From NCBI GenBank assembly GCA_946534895.1, contig CAMNDE010000005.1, positions 21,052-85,051 on the forward strand: a DNA stretch of 64,000 bases, in the 5' to 3' direction. This DNA is from UBA2943 sp946534895. Its GTDB lineage: Bacteria; Bacillota; Clostridia; Christensenellales; Aristaeellaceae. Position 1 is the first letter of the stretch, and the number at the start of each line of letters is the position of its first letter. Both the position numbers and the translations under genes were made by a program. Below, piece by piece: positions 17,161-26,900 of this stretch. A model generated the notes under the pieces. That model ran no database searches and was not told where the DNA came from. It saw only the letters and a program-made list of their open reading frames with translations.

Positions 17161-19358
17161 TTGCGTATCCCCTGCAGGATCCGGTTCAGCTGCCGGATAC
17201 TCTGCTCATCCGTTCCTGCCTGCTTGAGCAGGCTCATCATCGTCATCCGCGCCATCATCCGCTGCAGTGCCGGATTGTCCTTGACGGCATCCGCCACATC
17301 CCCGCGGGATGCTGCGTTCCGGTCCATCATCTGCTGGATGACCGCCCCCGCCTTCGGGTGCGCGCGAAGTTCGCCCAGCGTGTCCTGGATGGAAAAGCAC
17401 GCCGGATCGATCTCTTCCGCGTCAAACCAGTTGGTCACGCTGGAGGCCGCCTTGTTGAACACATAGCTCTCGTCCGGCACCGACACGCGGCAGATGCACA
17501 TGCTGTCGCTGACGCCGCCGGCTTCCGCCCGGATCAGGTGCTCGCCCATCAGCGGAATGCGGAAGCGGAAGACGGTCCTGCCTTCCTGAGTCCCGACACG
17601 GTTGCCGTCCACATAGAGGGTCACGGATGCCTGGTTGGAATACACCTTGATCTCCGTTTCCGCCTCGCAGCGGTTGATATAGCGCTTTCCACACAGGTGC
17701 ACGAAGGGCTCCTGCCGGTTCCAGGCGGCCTTGTAGAGATAGAACGCATCCTTGCGCAGGCTGCGGTCCATGGTCACCAGACCCTTCTGGTTCTCTCCGT
17801 GCTTTCCGCCCTCATCCCGGCCGTCCGCCGCGAAGTCAAACAGGTTCCACACATGTGTTGCCCACAGGTACGGCCTTGCCTCGATCATGCGCAGCATGTG
17901 CTCATGATACAGGGCCTGGTATTCCTCCGTATAATCCCCTTTCTCGGGATGTGAGGAATGGAAGGCAGGATTCGCGTCCGCCCCGTACTCGGAAAACCCG
18001 ATCACGCGGTCCGGATACCTTGCGTGATATTCATCAATGAACTCGTCCGTCTGTTCCAGTTCGCCCAGATACCATCCAAAATACAGATTATAGCTGTTGA
18101 TGTCCGGGATATCCAGGATCGGGCTGTCCGTTTCCAGCATGAACACATTGGCCATGGTGGTCAGTCTTGTGGGATCCAGCCTGTGGCACAGCGCGTTGAG
18201 CATGCGGTGGTTCTCCAGCAGCTCCTCATTGACCGGACTGGCCGCGGTGATCTCATTGCTCAGTCCCCACACGGCAATGCAGGGATGGTTCGCGCACTGC
18301 ACGATCAGCTCCCGCATCTGCTGCAGGGTATTGTCCCGGCCTTTTGTCATATGCATCGTGATATAGGGAATCTCCGCCCAGACCACGATTCCGTTTTCAT
18401 CGCACAGGTCGTAGAACTCCTGCGCATGCTGGTAATGCGCCAGGCGCAGCGTGTTCGCGCCGATCTCCCGGATAATGGCCATGTCCGCGGCGTGGTCCTC
18501 CCTGGACAGCGCATTGCCTTTGTCCTTCCTGTCCTGATGCCGGCTGACGCCGCGCAGGGGATAGGACCGCCCGTTGAGAAAAAAGCCCTTTTCCGGATCA
18601 CACCGGAATTCCCGGCATCCAAAGCGCGCACTCACCTCGTCCCCGCTGGCAAGCCGGGCCCTGGCGGTATACAGATACGGATCATCCGTGCCGTCCCAGA
18701 GATGCGCATGCTCCAGATGGAACACCGTCCCGGCATGCCCGTCCACGGAGGGTACTGTCCGGACCTGCCCGTCCACCTCCATGGTGACTGCGTCCGCGTT
18801 CTGCCAGGTCTCCACCGTCACGTCCGCGCTGTGCTTTTCCAGGTCCACGCTGGCCCGCACCCAGATGCCCGGGGTTCCGTCCTTCACCAGCTCGAAATGC
18901 TCCCGGGGCACCGTGATCAGGCGCACTTCCCTGTACAGGCCGCCGTAGAAGGTGAAGTCCGCCTTCTGCGGATACACGTGGTCACTTTCTTCATTGCTCA
19001 CGGAGATGGCCAGCACATTCCTTTTTTCCAGTCTGCCGGTCAGCTCCGTCCGAAAGGCGGAATACCCGCCCTCATGCCGGGCAAGCCAGGTGCCGTTCAG
19101 GTACACGTCGCAGCTCATAGCCGCCCCGTTTACTTCCAGAAACACGCATCCGTCCTCATCCGGATCCCAGCAGAGTTCACGCACATACCAGCAGCGGCCG
19201 CGGTAGTAGTCATTCCCGCCGTCCTGACCGTCCTGCGCGTTCCAGGTATGCGGCAGGGAAACATGCTCACCCTGTCCGCAGGCATATACGGCCTGTTCCG
19301 GACCGATGTCCGAGCGGACAAAGGTCCATCCGTCCTTCAGAATCTCAGTCTTACGCAT
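17157..19358 (-). CDS. GH2 beta-glycosidase (beta-galactosidase/glucuronidase family)
   Basis: 733 residues. Sugar-binding jelly-roll (about 1-165: PHTWNAQDG, YYRGRCWYVREL), immunoglobulin-like domain and TIM barrel follow in order. The acid/base Glu is in VWGLSNEITAAS and the nucleophile Glu in IGFSEYGADANPAFH. After the barrel comes a beta-sandwich (about 560-640) and a helical tail of about 90 residues (FSIQDTLGELRAHPKAG ... RQLNRILQGIRK), a variation seen in some gut GH2 enzymes. No signal peptide. The ATG at 19358 overlaps the transporter stop (ATGCGTAA, 8 bases). Galactosidase, glucuronidase and mannosidase are all possible. Confidence 0.9.
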   Translation of the reverse strand: MRKTEILKDGWTFVRSDIGPEQAVYACGQGEHVSLPHTWNAQDGQDGGNDYYRGRCWYVRELCWDPDEDGCVFLEVNGAAMSCDVYLNGTWLARHEGGYSAFRTELTGRLEKRNVLAISVSNEESDHVYPQKADFTFYGGLYREVRLITVPREHFELVKDGTPGIWVRASVDLEKHSADVTVETWQNADAVTMEVDGQVRTVPSVDGHAGTVFHLEHAHLWDGTDDPYLYTARARLASGDEVSARFGCREFRCDPEKGFFLNGRSYPLRGVSRHQDRKDKGNALSREDHAADMAIIREIGANTLRLAHYQHAQEFYDLCDENGIVVWAEIPYITMHMTKGRDNTLQQMRELIVQCANHPCIAVWGLSNEITAASPVNEELLENHRMLNALCHRLDPTRLTTMANVFMLETDSPILDIPDINSYNLYFGWYLGELEQTDEFIDEYHARYPDRVIGFSEYGADANPAFHSSHPEKGDYTEEYQALYHEHMLRMIEARPYLWATHVWNLFDFAADGRDEGGKHGENQKGLVTMDRSLRKDAFYLYKAAWNRQEPFVHLCGKRYINRCEAETEIKVYSNQASVTLYVDGNRVGTQEGRTVFRFRIPLMGEHLIRAEAGGVSDSMCICRVSVPDESYVFNKAASSVTNWFDAEEIDPACFSIQDTLGELRAHPKAGAVIQQMMDRNAASRGDVADAVKDNPALQRMMARMTMMSLLKQAGTDEQSIRQLNRILQGIRK

Positions 19359-20862
19359 TCGCGTCACCCCTGTGCAGTTCCTTTTCCACCAGCGCATGCT
19401 TTGCAGCCGCTTTCTTGTCCTCAATGCGCTTCTGCACATGCACCATTTCCTCCCGGGTCAGTCCGCAGCGGCGCATGGCCAGCAGCGTGCAGATCCAGCC
19501 GAGGATTGCCAGGCCGTAGCGCAGGAACATGGTCATCCAGAACACGCCGGAAGTGGCAGGATCCCCGGGCTGCGGCATGGTGGCGGTATATCCGATGAGC
19601 GCCACGCAGCCGGTGGCAATGGCCGCGGAGAAGGAGGACACAATCTTGTCCACGAGGCTGTAGGTGCCGCTGATCACGGCCGGGATATATTTTCCGCTGC
19701 GGTCCATCTCATAGTCAATGATGTCAGCCATGAATCCGGTATTGGCCGTGGTCACGCACATGGCAAAGCCATTGGACACAAAGGTCAGGAGCACATAGAG
19801 GATCATGGTCACGCCCATCACCGCGATGGATGCGGTACCGGCGGTTCTGCGCACCAGAACGAAGAACAGGATAATGGCAATATTGGCAAAAATGCAGTTC
19901 CGGGTCCAGGTCACAATGGATTCCTTGTGTCCGTGCCTGCCGGCATAGCGCGCGCCGTAGGCGGCGAACAGAATGGAGGGCAGCATGCCGATCATGCTCA
20001 GCGTGGTGGCAAGACCCATGTCCCCGATGAGAATGCCGTTGAGCATGGTGCTGACAATGGAGGCGGAGGACGCCTGCTGGGCAATCTTGTCCGAAGCGGC
20101 GGAGAGGATATAGCTCTGCAGCGGGCGGTTGTTTTTCAGCACGTCCAGCATATCCCGGACCTTCAGGCGCTCGTTGCGGATGCCGCGGAAGTTTTCCGGC
20201 CGGTCATACTCGGAAATGCCGATGCACACAAGCAGCACACCCACAAAGGAAATCGCCACGCACATCCAGGTGGTCACGTTCAGGAACTCCTGGTTGAAGC
20301 TTCCGCCCATGGCCGGCATGAGCTTGGTATAGACAATGATGTTCAGTGCCATGGGCGTCAGATAGTTCAGCACAGTCTGCCACACGCCCACAGTGGGACG
20401 CTGCTTGGGATCATTGGTCATCAGTGCGGGCAGGGTCTGGGCGGTCATGTTCACAATGGTGTAGCCGATGACATAGAGCAGGTAGAATCCCAGGAATGTG
20501 GGAATCCCGTGACCCTTGCTGGAGAAGAAATTGAACATGCACACAAGGCCGGCTGTCTGGATTGCCCAGCCGATGAGCATCAGCGGGCGTACCTTGCCGA
20601 ACCTGGTATTGAACCGGTCATAGATGAAAGCGAGAAGCGGGTCCGTAATCGCGTCAAAGATACGGGTAAACGTCAGAAGTCCGCCCACCGCCACTGTGGC
20701 AATCCCATAGCCGATGGACGCAGAATAGCTGGCAAGCCCGATGAGAAAATAGACAGCCATGCCGTTGAACGCATTGAAGGCCACAAGAATGATCTGCCAG
20801 AGCTTGGCCTTACGGTACTGTACAGTGTCATTCCCGGATGGAATTTCCCGTGTGTTCGTCAT
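19351..20862 (-). CDS. GPH-family sugar:cation symporter (MelB/XylP-like)
   Basis: 503 residues with about twelve hydrophobic segments. The GPH signature region is seen in TFTRIFDAITDPLLAFIYDRFNTRFGKVRPLML (two overlapping motifs, including the family's cation-site Asp residues). A second hallmark is ANTGFMADIIDYEMDRSGKY. It should import glycosides, pentosides or hexuronides with Na+ or H+. The cytoplasmic GH2/78/43/1 enzymes downstream are consistent with uptake of intact oligosaccharides or plant glycosides. It is first in the operon; the start has GAGGG 9 bases upstream. The C-terminal 40 residues form a charged helix in the cytosol. Confidence 0.9.
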   Translation of the reverse strand: MTNTREIPSGNDTVQYRKAKLWQIILVAFNAFNGMAVYFLIGLASYSASIGYGIATVAVGGLLTFTRIFDAITDPLLAFIYDRFNTRFGKVRPLMLIGWAIQTAGLVCMFNFFSSKGHGIPTFLGFYLLYVIGYTIVNMTAQTLPALMTNDPKQRPTVGVWQTVLNYLTPMALNIIVYTKLMPAMGGSFNQEFLNVTTWMCVAISFVGVLLVCIGISEYDRPENFRGIRNERLKVRDMLDVLKNNRPLQSYILSAASDKIAQQASSASIVSTMLNGILIGDMGLATTLSMIGMLPSILFAAYGARYAGRHGHKESIVTWTRNCIFANIAIILFFVLVRRTAGTASIAVMGVTMILYVLLTFVSNGFAMCVTTANTGFMADIIDYEMDRSGKYIPAVISGTYSLVDKIVSSFSAAIATGCVALIGYTATMPQPGDPATSGVFWMTMFLRYGLAILGWICTLLAMRRCGLTREEMVHVQKRIEDKKAAAKHALVEKELHRGDANA

Positions 20863-20915
20863 GATGATATCCCTCGCTTTTTTTCTATTAGGGCCCTGCC
20901 GGCCCTGCTGAAAAA

Positions 20916-20945
20916 ATTATAGAAAAATGTCCCGAGGGGCGTAAA
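20916..20945 (-). promoter_or_regulatory. Promoter of the glycoside operon
   Basis: On the minus strand TTTACG (20940-20945), 18 bases and TATAAT (20916-20921) precede the symporter gene. The AT-rich gap 20863-21089 lies between this operon and the divergent AraC-type gene and is the likely regulator target. I could not define an operator. Confidence 0.6.
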
Positions 20946-21089
20946 GTCAATTTATCCGAAAAAATTACAATAATTCATGAAGTTTGGAATTTCGATGAAA
21001 TGATGGATTTTTCTTAATTTCCCGGTACATTATTGTCCTATTTCAGGCAAAATGTTACAATATTCCGGAATGCAAAGGATGTGACGCAT

Positions 21090-22307
21090 ATGTATGAGGG
21101 CATGACCGGCGCGGAAGCAAACCTGCTGCTTCTCCAGTCCATGATTCCGAAGGATGAACCGCTCTATATCTGGTGCTTCCATGAAAACGGCCGCTGCATC
21201 GCCACCTCCTGCCCGGACCCGCTCCGGCCGCCCCTGGAGCACGCGCTCCAGGCCCTGAACGATTTTTCCCGGGTGCATGACCCGGAAATCTACCGTAACC
21301 TGCCACGCATTCTGGGATCATCCATCGGGATGCAGTGGGGCGTCACCCTGGAAGAAGAGCGGAAAACCAGTCTGATCTTTGTCATCGGGCCCGTGTTCTA
21401 CGCACCGCCGGACCTGAAGAAGCTGCACACCCTGCCCTATGCCGCGGATGCTTCCTGGATCCCGGAGGTAGCTTGGCTCGGAAACGGACTTCCGGTCATG
21501 TCCCATGCCGTGTTTTCCCGCTACCTGCTCATGGTCCACAATATCCTCACCGGTCAGCAGCTGGGCATGGAAGCGCTGGAACCCCGGATTTCCGCACCGG
21601 ACGGCGTACATGACTCTCCAGCAGGCACCCGGAACCGGATGCAGATCTATCAGGCGGAACAGGCACTCCTGCAGATGGTGCGCGACGGGGAGATCAATTA
21701 CCATAAAGTGCTCCAGACCAGCATTTCCCTGAGTCCCGGCGTGCCTGTCCAGGGCAGGGATCCGCTGCGCCAGATGAAAACCTCCCTCACCGTGTTCATC
21801 ACACTGGTCAGCCGCGCCGCCATGGAAGGCGGTCTATCCCCGGAAATCGCCTATTCCCTGGGGGATTCCTATATTCAGACCGTGGAGAACTGCCGTGATT
21901 CCGGCGAACTGGCTGCCATCGGACCCGCCATGTACCATGATTTCATCTACCGTGTCCATCACGTGCGCTCCAATCCCAATTATTCCCACGCCATCCAGAA
22001 ATGCTGCGATTACATCGAGCTCAGCCTGGACCGCCGGATCCGCACATCGGACCTGGCCGCGCTTGTGGGCTATACCGAGTACTATCTCACGGAAAAGTTC
22101 CGGCGCGAAACCGGCAAAGCCATCAGCACCTATATCCGGGATGCCCGGATCGCGCGCGCAAAAGTCATCCTGGAATCCACCCAGCTCTCCGTAGCAGAAG
22201 TCGCCGATCGCCTGGCCTTCAATACGCCCAACTATTTCATCCAGTGCTTCCGCAGCGTAACGGGCTGCACGCCGGCCCAGTACCGGAAACGCTTCCGCCA
22301 TGAATAG
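21090..22307 (+). CDS. AraC-family transcriptional regulator
   Basis: 405 residues. The last about 100 carry two helix-turn-helix units of the AraC/XylS type: RIRTSDLAALVGYTEYYLTEKF then TQLSVAEVADRLAFNTPNYFIQCF, ending RSVTGCTPAQYRKRF. The first 280 residues are a ligand or signal domain I do not recognise; it has no membrane segment. It is divergent from the GPH/GH operon and is its probable activator. The ATG at 21090 has an AAAGGA box 10 bases upstream; a longer TTG start at 21033 lacks one. A strong palindromic hairpin follows. Confidence 0.88.
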   Translation: MYEGMTGAEANLLLLQSMIPKDEPLYIWCFHENGRCIATSCPDPLRPPLEHALQALNDFSRVHDPEIYRNLPRILGSSIGMQWGVTLEEERKTSLIFVIGPVFYAPPDLKKLHTLPYAADASWIPEVAWLGNGLPVMSHAVFSRYLLMVHNILTGQQLGMEALEPRISAPDGVHDSPAGTRNRMQIYQAEQALLQMVRDGEINYHKVLQTSISLSPGVPVQGRDPLRQMKTSLTVFITLVSRAAMEGGLSPEIAYSLGDSYIQTVENCRDSGELAAIGPAMYHDFIYRVHHVRSNPNYSHAIQKCCDYIELSLDRRIRTSDLAALVGYTEYYLTEKFRRETGKAISTYIRDARIARAKVILESTQLSVAEVADRLAFNTPNYFIQCFRSVTGCTPAQYRKRFRHE

Positions 22308-22380
22308 CGCAGGCTGTGCCGTTTTCCGGGACTGCGCCATTTTCCGCCTACCCCGCGTGAGTGATCTTCCGGATAACGGA

Positions 22381-22416
22381 CAGAGGCCCTGCAGGCCAAT
22401 ACCTGCAGGGCCTCTG
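22381..22416. terminator. Perfect 15-bp hairpin between convergent genes
   Basis: Arms 22381-22395 and 22402-22416 are exactly complementary with a 6-base loop. No T-run follows on either strand, so it may be a transcript-end stabiliser rather than a classical terminator. Confidence 0.55.
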
Positions 22417-22464
22417 TCATGTCATGCATATCCGTTTTCTTCCCGGGCATATGTCCCGGGCTGT

Positions 22465-23445
22465 TCACGCTTCCTCCGCGCAGTCAGCCTCCAGATTCAG
22501 ATACCGGCATTCCGCACTCGTCAGCGGTACGGAAAAGGCCTGCACATTCTCCTGTATCCGCGCCGCCGAGGACATGGTGGCCACGGCGAACGTGTTCAGG
22601 TCCTGGCGGTACAGCCACGCCATGGCCAGCTGTGCCACCGAGCACTTCTTCTGCTCAGCCAGCTTTTCACACCTTGCCAGGCGCTCAAAATTGTCCCTGC
22701 ACCCGTATCCTTTCATCCCTGGACCGTCCAGAATCTCCGCCGCCCTGTCCATGTCCGTGCTCCGGATCCGTCCGGAGAGCAGACCTCGGCACAGGCTGGA
22801 ATAGGCGATCACCGGCATGCCGTTTGTCCGGTACCACGCCCGGGCGGACGCATTCTCCGCGCCTGTCAGCGAAACACAGCCGCCGCCCCAGGGGTCGGCC
22901 TGCTGACGCGCAAGACTGAAATGCGGGCTGGACGCCGCAAACGGAACCAGATGATGTGCCGCAGCATAATCGTTGGCGGCCTGGATCCGTTCATGGGTCC
23001 AGTTGGACGCGCCATAGGCCCGGATCTTTCCCTCTCTGAGCAGGGCATTGAAGATTTCCACCACTTCGCCCGCCTCCACTTCCGGATCGTCCCGATGCAG
23101 GAGATAGAGATCGATAGTATCCGTCCGGAGCATCCGGGAAGACTCCGCGAAGTCACGCCGGATCTCCTTTTCGGAGACCCGTTTCCGGCCTTCCCCGTCC
23201 GGATGCGCGCACTTGGAAAGGATCAGGACCTTTTCCCGGTTTTTCCGGCTGTGCATCCAGTCGCCGATGGATTTTTCCGACATCCCGTAGTTTCTTGCCG
23301 TATCCAGCATGGTGATGCCCGCTTTCAGCGCTTCATCCAGTATGCTTCCGGTGTCCTCGCCCCGGATAAAGGCCGGGGATGCTGTTCCGAACACCAGCCG
23401 TGACACAGGCATGCCAAGACCTTCCACCTTCCGATATTCCATCAT
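22465..23445 (-). CDS. Aldo/keto reductase
   Basis: 326 residues, an (alpha/beta)8 NADPH-dependent oxidoreductase. The catalytic tetrad is present: Asp and Tyr in MLDTARNYGMSE, Lys in VLILSKCAH, His in DLYLLHRDD. Family motifs IRAYGASNWTHERIQAA and the late AQLAMAWLYRQ are in place. It may act on a sugar or aldehyde; the natural substrate is not predictable. An aldehyde-forming enzyme is encoded at the head of the next operon, but no link is shown. The ATG at 23445 has AGGAGG 10 bases upstream; a second ATG follows at once. It is monocistronic. Confidence 0.9.
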   Translation of the reverse strand: MMEYRKVEGLGMPVSRLVFGTASPAFIRGEDTGSILDEALKAGITMLDTARNYGMSEKSIGDWMHSRKNREKVLILSKCAHPDGEGRKRVSEKEIRRDFAESSRMLRTDTIDLYLLHRDDPEVEAGEVVEIFNALLREGKIRAYGASNWTHERIQAANDYAAAHHLVPFAASSPHFSLARQQADPWGGGCVSLTGAENASARAWYRTNGMPVIAYSSLCRGLLSGRIRSTDMDRAAEILDGPGMKGYGCRDNFERLARCEKLAEQKKCSVAQLAMAWLYRQDLNTFAVATMSSAARIQENVQAFSVPLTSAECRYLNLEADCAEEA

Positions 23446-23574
23446 TGCCGCTGCTCCTCCTGACTGCTCCCGGGCATTTTCCCGGACGTTCGGTCCGCCC
23501 TGAACCGGGTGTGCATGTTCTATTCTACTGCGGATTCTGCAGTCCTGCCGCGGTCTTTCTTTTTCTGCCCATGG

Positions 23575-23601
23575 AAAAAGCCGCGGCATGCACCGCGGCT
23601 T
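23575..23601 (-). terminator. Terminator closing the large signalling/protease operon
   Basis: A 9-bp stem (AAGCCGCGG/CCGCGGCTT, 6-base loop) is followed on the minus strand by a T-run. It sits 10 bases beyond the stop at 23611. Confidence 0.9.
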
Positions 23602-23610
23602 CTGACAGGA

Positions 23611-23931
23611 TCAGAGCATGTTCTTGAGCTTTTCCAGGGCCAGCGCCATGGAGACCATGACGACCTTTTTCTTGTTTAGCAGAGAGGAACGGTCCGGGTC
23701 ATCGGTCCCGCTCAGAGCGCTGAGCGATGCCACGAGGCACGCCACCGTGGTGGCCATATCCTTCTTGGACAGCTTGCCCTTGTCAAAATCCCGGATGGCC
23801 GATGACAGTTCCTTTTTCATCCTGCCGCCCCTGTCCAGGGCCTGGGCCACTTCCAGGGCCGTCTTCACTGCGGCCTTTTCCGCAATGTTCAGGGAATCCA
23901 TCTTATAGGGTTTTCGTGTGAACAGTCCCAT
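23611..23931 (-). CDS. 106-residue helical protein, last gene of the signalling operon
   Basis: I do not recognise this protein. It is predicted by eye to be almost all helix, basic at the N-terminus (MGLFTRKPYKMDS), with a heptad-like stretch LSSAIRDFDKGKLSKKDM and a C-terminal KKVVMVSMALALEKLKNML. No membrane segment or cysteine is present. AGGAGG lies 7 bases before the ATG. It begins 50 bases after the Clp-FtsH fusion gene and is followed at once by a terminator, so it belongs to that operon. It could be an adaptor or structural partner of the protease, but that is only position-based. Confidence 0.7.
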   Translation of the reverse strand: MGLFTRKPYKMDSLNIAEKAAVKTALEVAQALDRGGRMKKELSSAIRDFDKGKLSKKDMATTVACLVASLSALSGTDDPDRSSLLNKKKVVMVSMALALEKLKNML

Positions 23932-23981
23932 GTTTCATCCTCCTTCTCTATCTTCCGCGCCATGTGCGCGCAAAGCCGGTT

Positions 23982-26900
23982 TCAAGGTTCTTTGAGAAGT
24001 GCTTCCATTTCCTCGCCGGTCAGCCGGTTCTTCTGCATCAGCGCGTCCACCATCCGGTCCATGCGTCCGCGGTTGGACCGGATGATCTCCACAGTTTTTT
24101 CCATTTCCTGACGCAGCATTTCATTGACCTTTTTCCGGACTTCAGGGTCTTTCAGGGCATCCCTCAGATCCATGGCCATGAGTCCGAACTCCCCGTCCAT
24201 GCCATATGCGCACAGCATGGCCGCCGCGACTCTTGTGGCCTGCTCCAAGTCACCGGAAGCGCCGGTGGAGATTCCCTGCTTCTCGCCGTAGTACACCAGC
24301 TCCGCCGCCCGGCCGCCAAGACTGGTGCGGATGCGGTGGATCATCTCCTCCTTGGTGGAGAGCGGACCCATATCCCTGGAGGAATGCTCCATATACCCGC
24401 CATGGTCGCCTCTGGCCACAATGGTGAGATACGCGGGCGTATTCCCGCCCAGCCAGCACAGCAGCGCATGCCCGCTTTCATGCCTGGCGACACGCTCCAG
24501 GTACTCATATCCCCAATCCTTTTTCGCGCCGTGCCGTGTCAGTTCATACGCCTCATCCAGCATGGCGTCATCCATCGGCTTTCCGGCCTTGACCGCCATG
24601 CGGCTGGCCTGTTCCAGCACGCCGGTCAGATTTGCCGGACTCATGCCTGCTGAGCGCTGCGCGGTGCGGCGGATCATTTCATCGGACACCGCGTGCCCCG
24701 GATGCTTTTTCAGCAGAAGCCGCAGAAGCGCTTCCCGCTCTTCCGCGTTGGGCAGGTCCACAAGCACCCGGCGGTCGAACCGGCGTGCCAGAGCCGGGTC
24801 AATGGTGCCCGGTCCGCCTTTCCCCTCTTCCACGTCATAGTTGGTCGCCGCTATGACAAAGACCGGCCGTCGCGGATTCACGGAGAAGCCGTCCATTTCC
24901 GTCAGCAGCGCATTGAGCGTCATTTCCTCCGCATGCGCATTGGGATTTTCCCCGCGCTTCCGTCCAACAGCATCAATCTCGTCAATAAAGATGATGGCCG
25001 GGGCATAGCGCCTGGCGCGCTTGAACAGGTCCCGCACTGCTTCCGGTCCGCTTCCCTGGAACCTGGTAACAAAGGAACTGGCCACGGCCGGGAGAAATGC
25101 CACATCCGTTTCGCCCGCCAGGGCTTTTGCGAGCATGGTCTTGCCGGTTCCAGGAGGACCGTAGAGCAGGACGCCCTTGGGCGGTTTCAGACCCTGGGCA
25201 CAGAATTTCTTCGGGTTCTTCAGGTATTCGGTAAAGAATTTCAGCTCCTGCTTGGCATCCGCAGCCCCGATCACATCCGCAAACCGTATGTCCGGCTTTT
25301 CCACTTCCTCCAGCACGGCTCCTGTGTCCTCAGCCGCCGGGGCACGCTTTACGGCAAAATCCCTCAGGCGCACCGTCACGCTCTTCTGATCCCGGGACAG
25401 AATCGGCGCGGTTTCAAAGGAAAGCAGCTTACGCTCCGATGCGAGCTGCAGGGCAACGCTCTGCATGTACAGCTGACGGCAGATATCCTCCAGCGTGTCC
25501 TCAAACACGGTGAAATCCTCTTCCGGTGCACTGATCCTGCCCCTGGCTCCTGCCCGAATCAGGGCCATGGTCAGTTCCTCATCCAATGGGAAGGACGGCG
25601 TTTCAAGCAGATATACAGGCATTTCCGGCAGACGCTCCCGCAGCAGTCTGAGCAGGCGGGTTCCATCCCGCAGCGCCCGAGCTGCCATAGGCGCGAAATT
25701 AAATCCGCCTTCCGAGCGGAACATGCCGCTGTTCATGCCTTCCATGACTGTGGCCATCCACTCTTCCGGCGTCACGCTCTTTTCCGCCACGTCCAGCAGC
25801 ACCAGCCGGATATCCTTCTCCCCGGCAAGTTCCAGCGCCTGTTCCACATTCTGGGTATCATGAATCACATACTGCGGAAAATGCCTGCGGCAGCGCCCGG
25901 CAAACCCGCTGTCCCCGTAGATCAGGATTTCCGGCTTTTCGTCACTGAAGAAGATTTTCCGTGTTTCCCCGCTGAGTGCTTCCTTTTCCATCACAAAGGA
26001 AATCTTCTCCATCTGCTCCAGCGCGCCGAGAAAATGCTCCTGATCCCACAGGCGGCAGAGCTTGAAGATTTCATTCTTGAAGAACAGTTCGGACTGCGCG
26101 CGCACCGTGCGCGCATCCGCCGCGCCTTCCTGGAACATGATGGAGGTGGCCACCAGAGGTTCGATTTCCACCCGGATCCCGTACTGTTTTTCGAACAGTC
26201 CCGCGAACTTTTCCAGTTCCCGCCGGCTGATCTTTTCCAGGTCATGCGGCTTGAGGTGATTGAACAGAAGCGGCCATCCGGTGGACAGGCGGCTGGTAAT
26301 GGCCGCCGGAAAAAACGGCTGATTGGTTCTCGGATCCTTCTCCGTCTCCAGGGCGCTGATCAGGGTCTGGCGCGCGATCCCGGCCGCGTTCTGCCGCGCG
26401 TCGCCCTCGTACAGGGATCTGCCGGCATTGGTGGTGAATATGATAATCGCGTCCCGGAAAGAAACCGTTTCCCGCAGGTATTTGTCCGAAAGCCGGCCGG
26501 CGTCCAGAAGCTGAAGGAACAGATGCACAATGTTCAGGTGTGCCTTCTCAATCTCGTCAAAAAGAAGCAGGCAGTGCGGATTTTTCTTCACAAAGCCGGT
26601 CAGTTCGCCTTCCCGCGCTCCATGGAAGCCTTCCTCCAGTCCCACAAGTCCCATGGCCGTGGTCCCGTCCGCATAGGCGGACATGTCAAAGCGCATGAAC
26701 GGCAGGCCGAGCGCTTCCGCAGCCTGCTCCGCCAGGAAGGTCTTCCCGACGCCCGGTGGACCGGCAAACACAAAGATGGCCCTGGGCCGCTGACGCTTTT
26801 CATCACTGGCTGCAAGCACTTCCGCGGCAAACATGCCCTCTGTAAAGGCATAGACCACATGATCCTGCCCCTGCACCCGGCTGAGCAGCTGTGAGCGCAT

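Noticed and set aside
24693..26894. 733-codon plus-strand frame opposite the Clp-FtsH fusion
   Set aside because: Antisense shadow; sequence composition matches complementary codons of the real gene.
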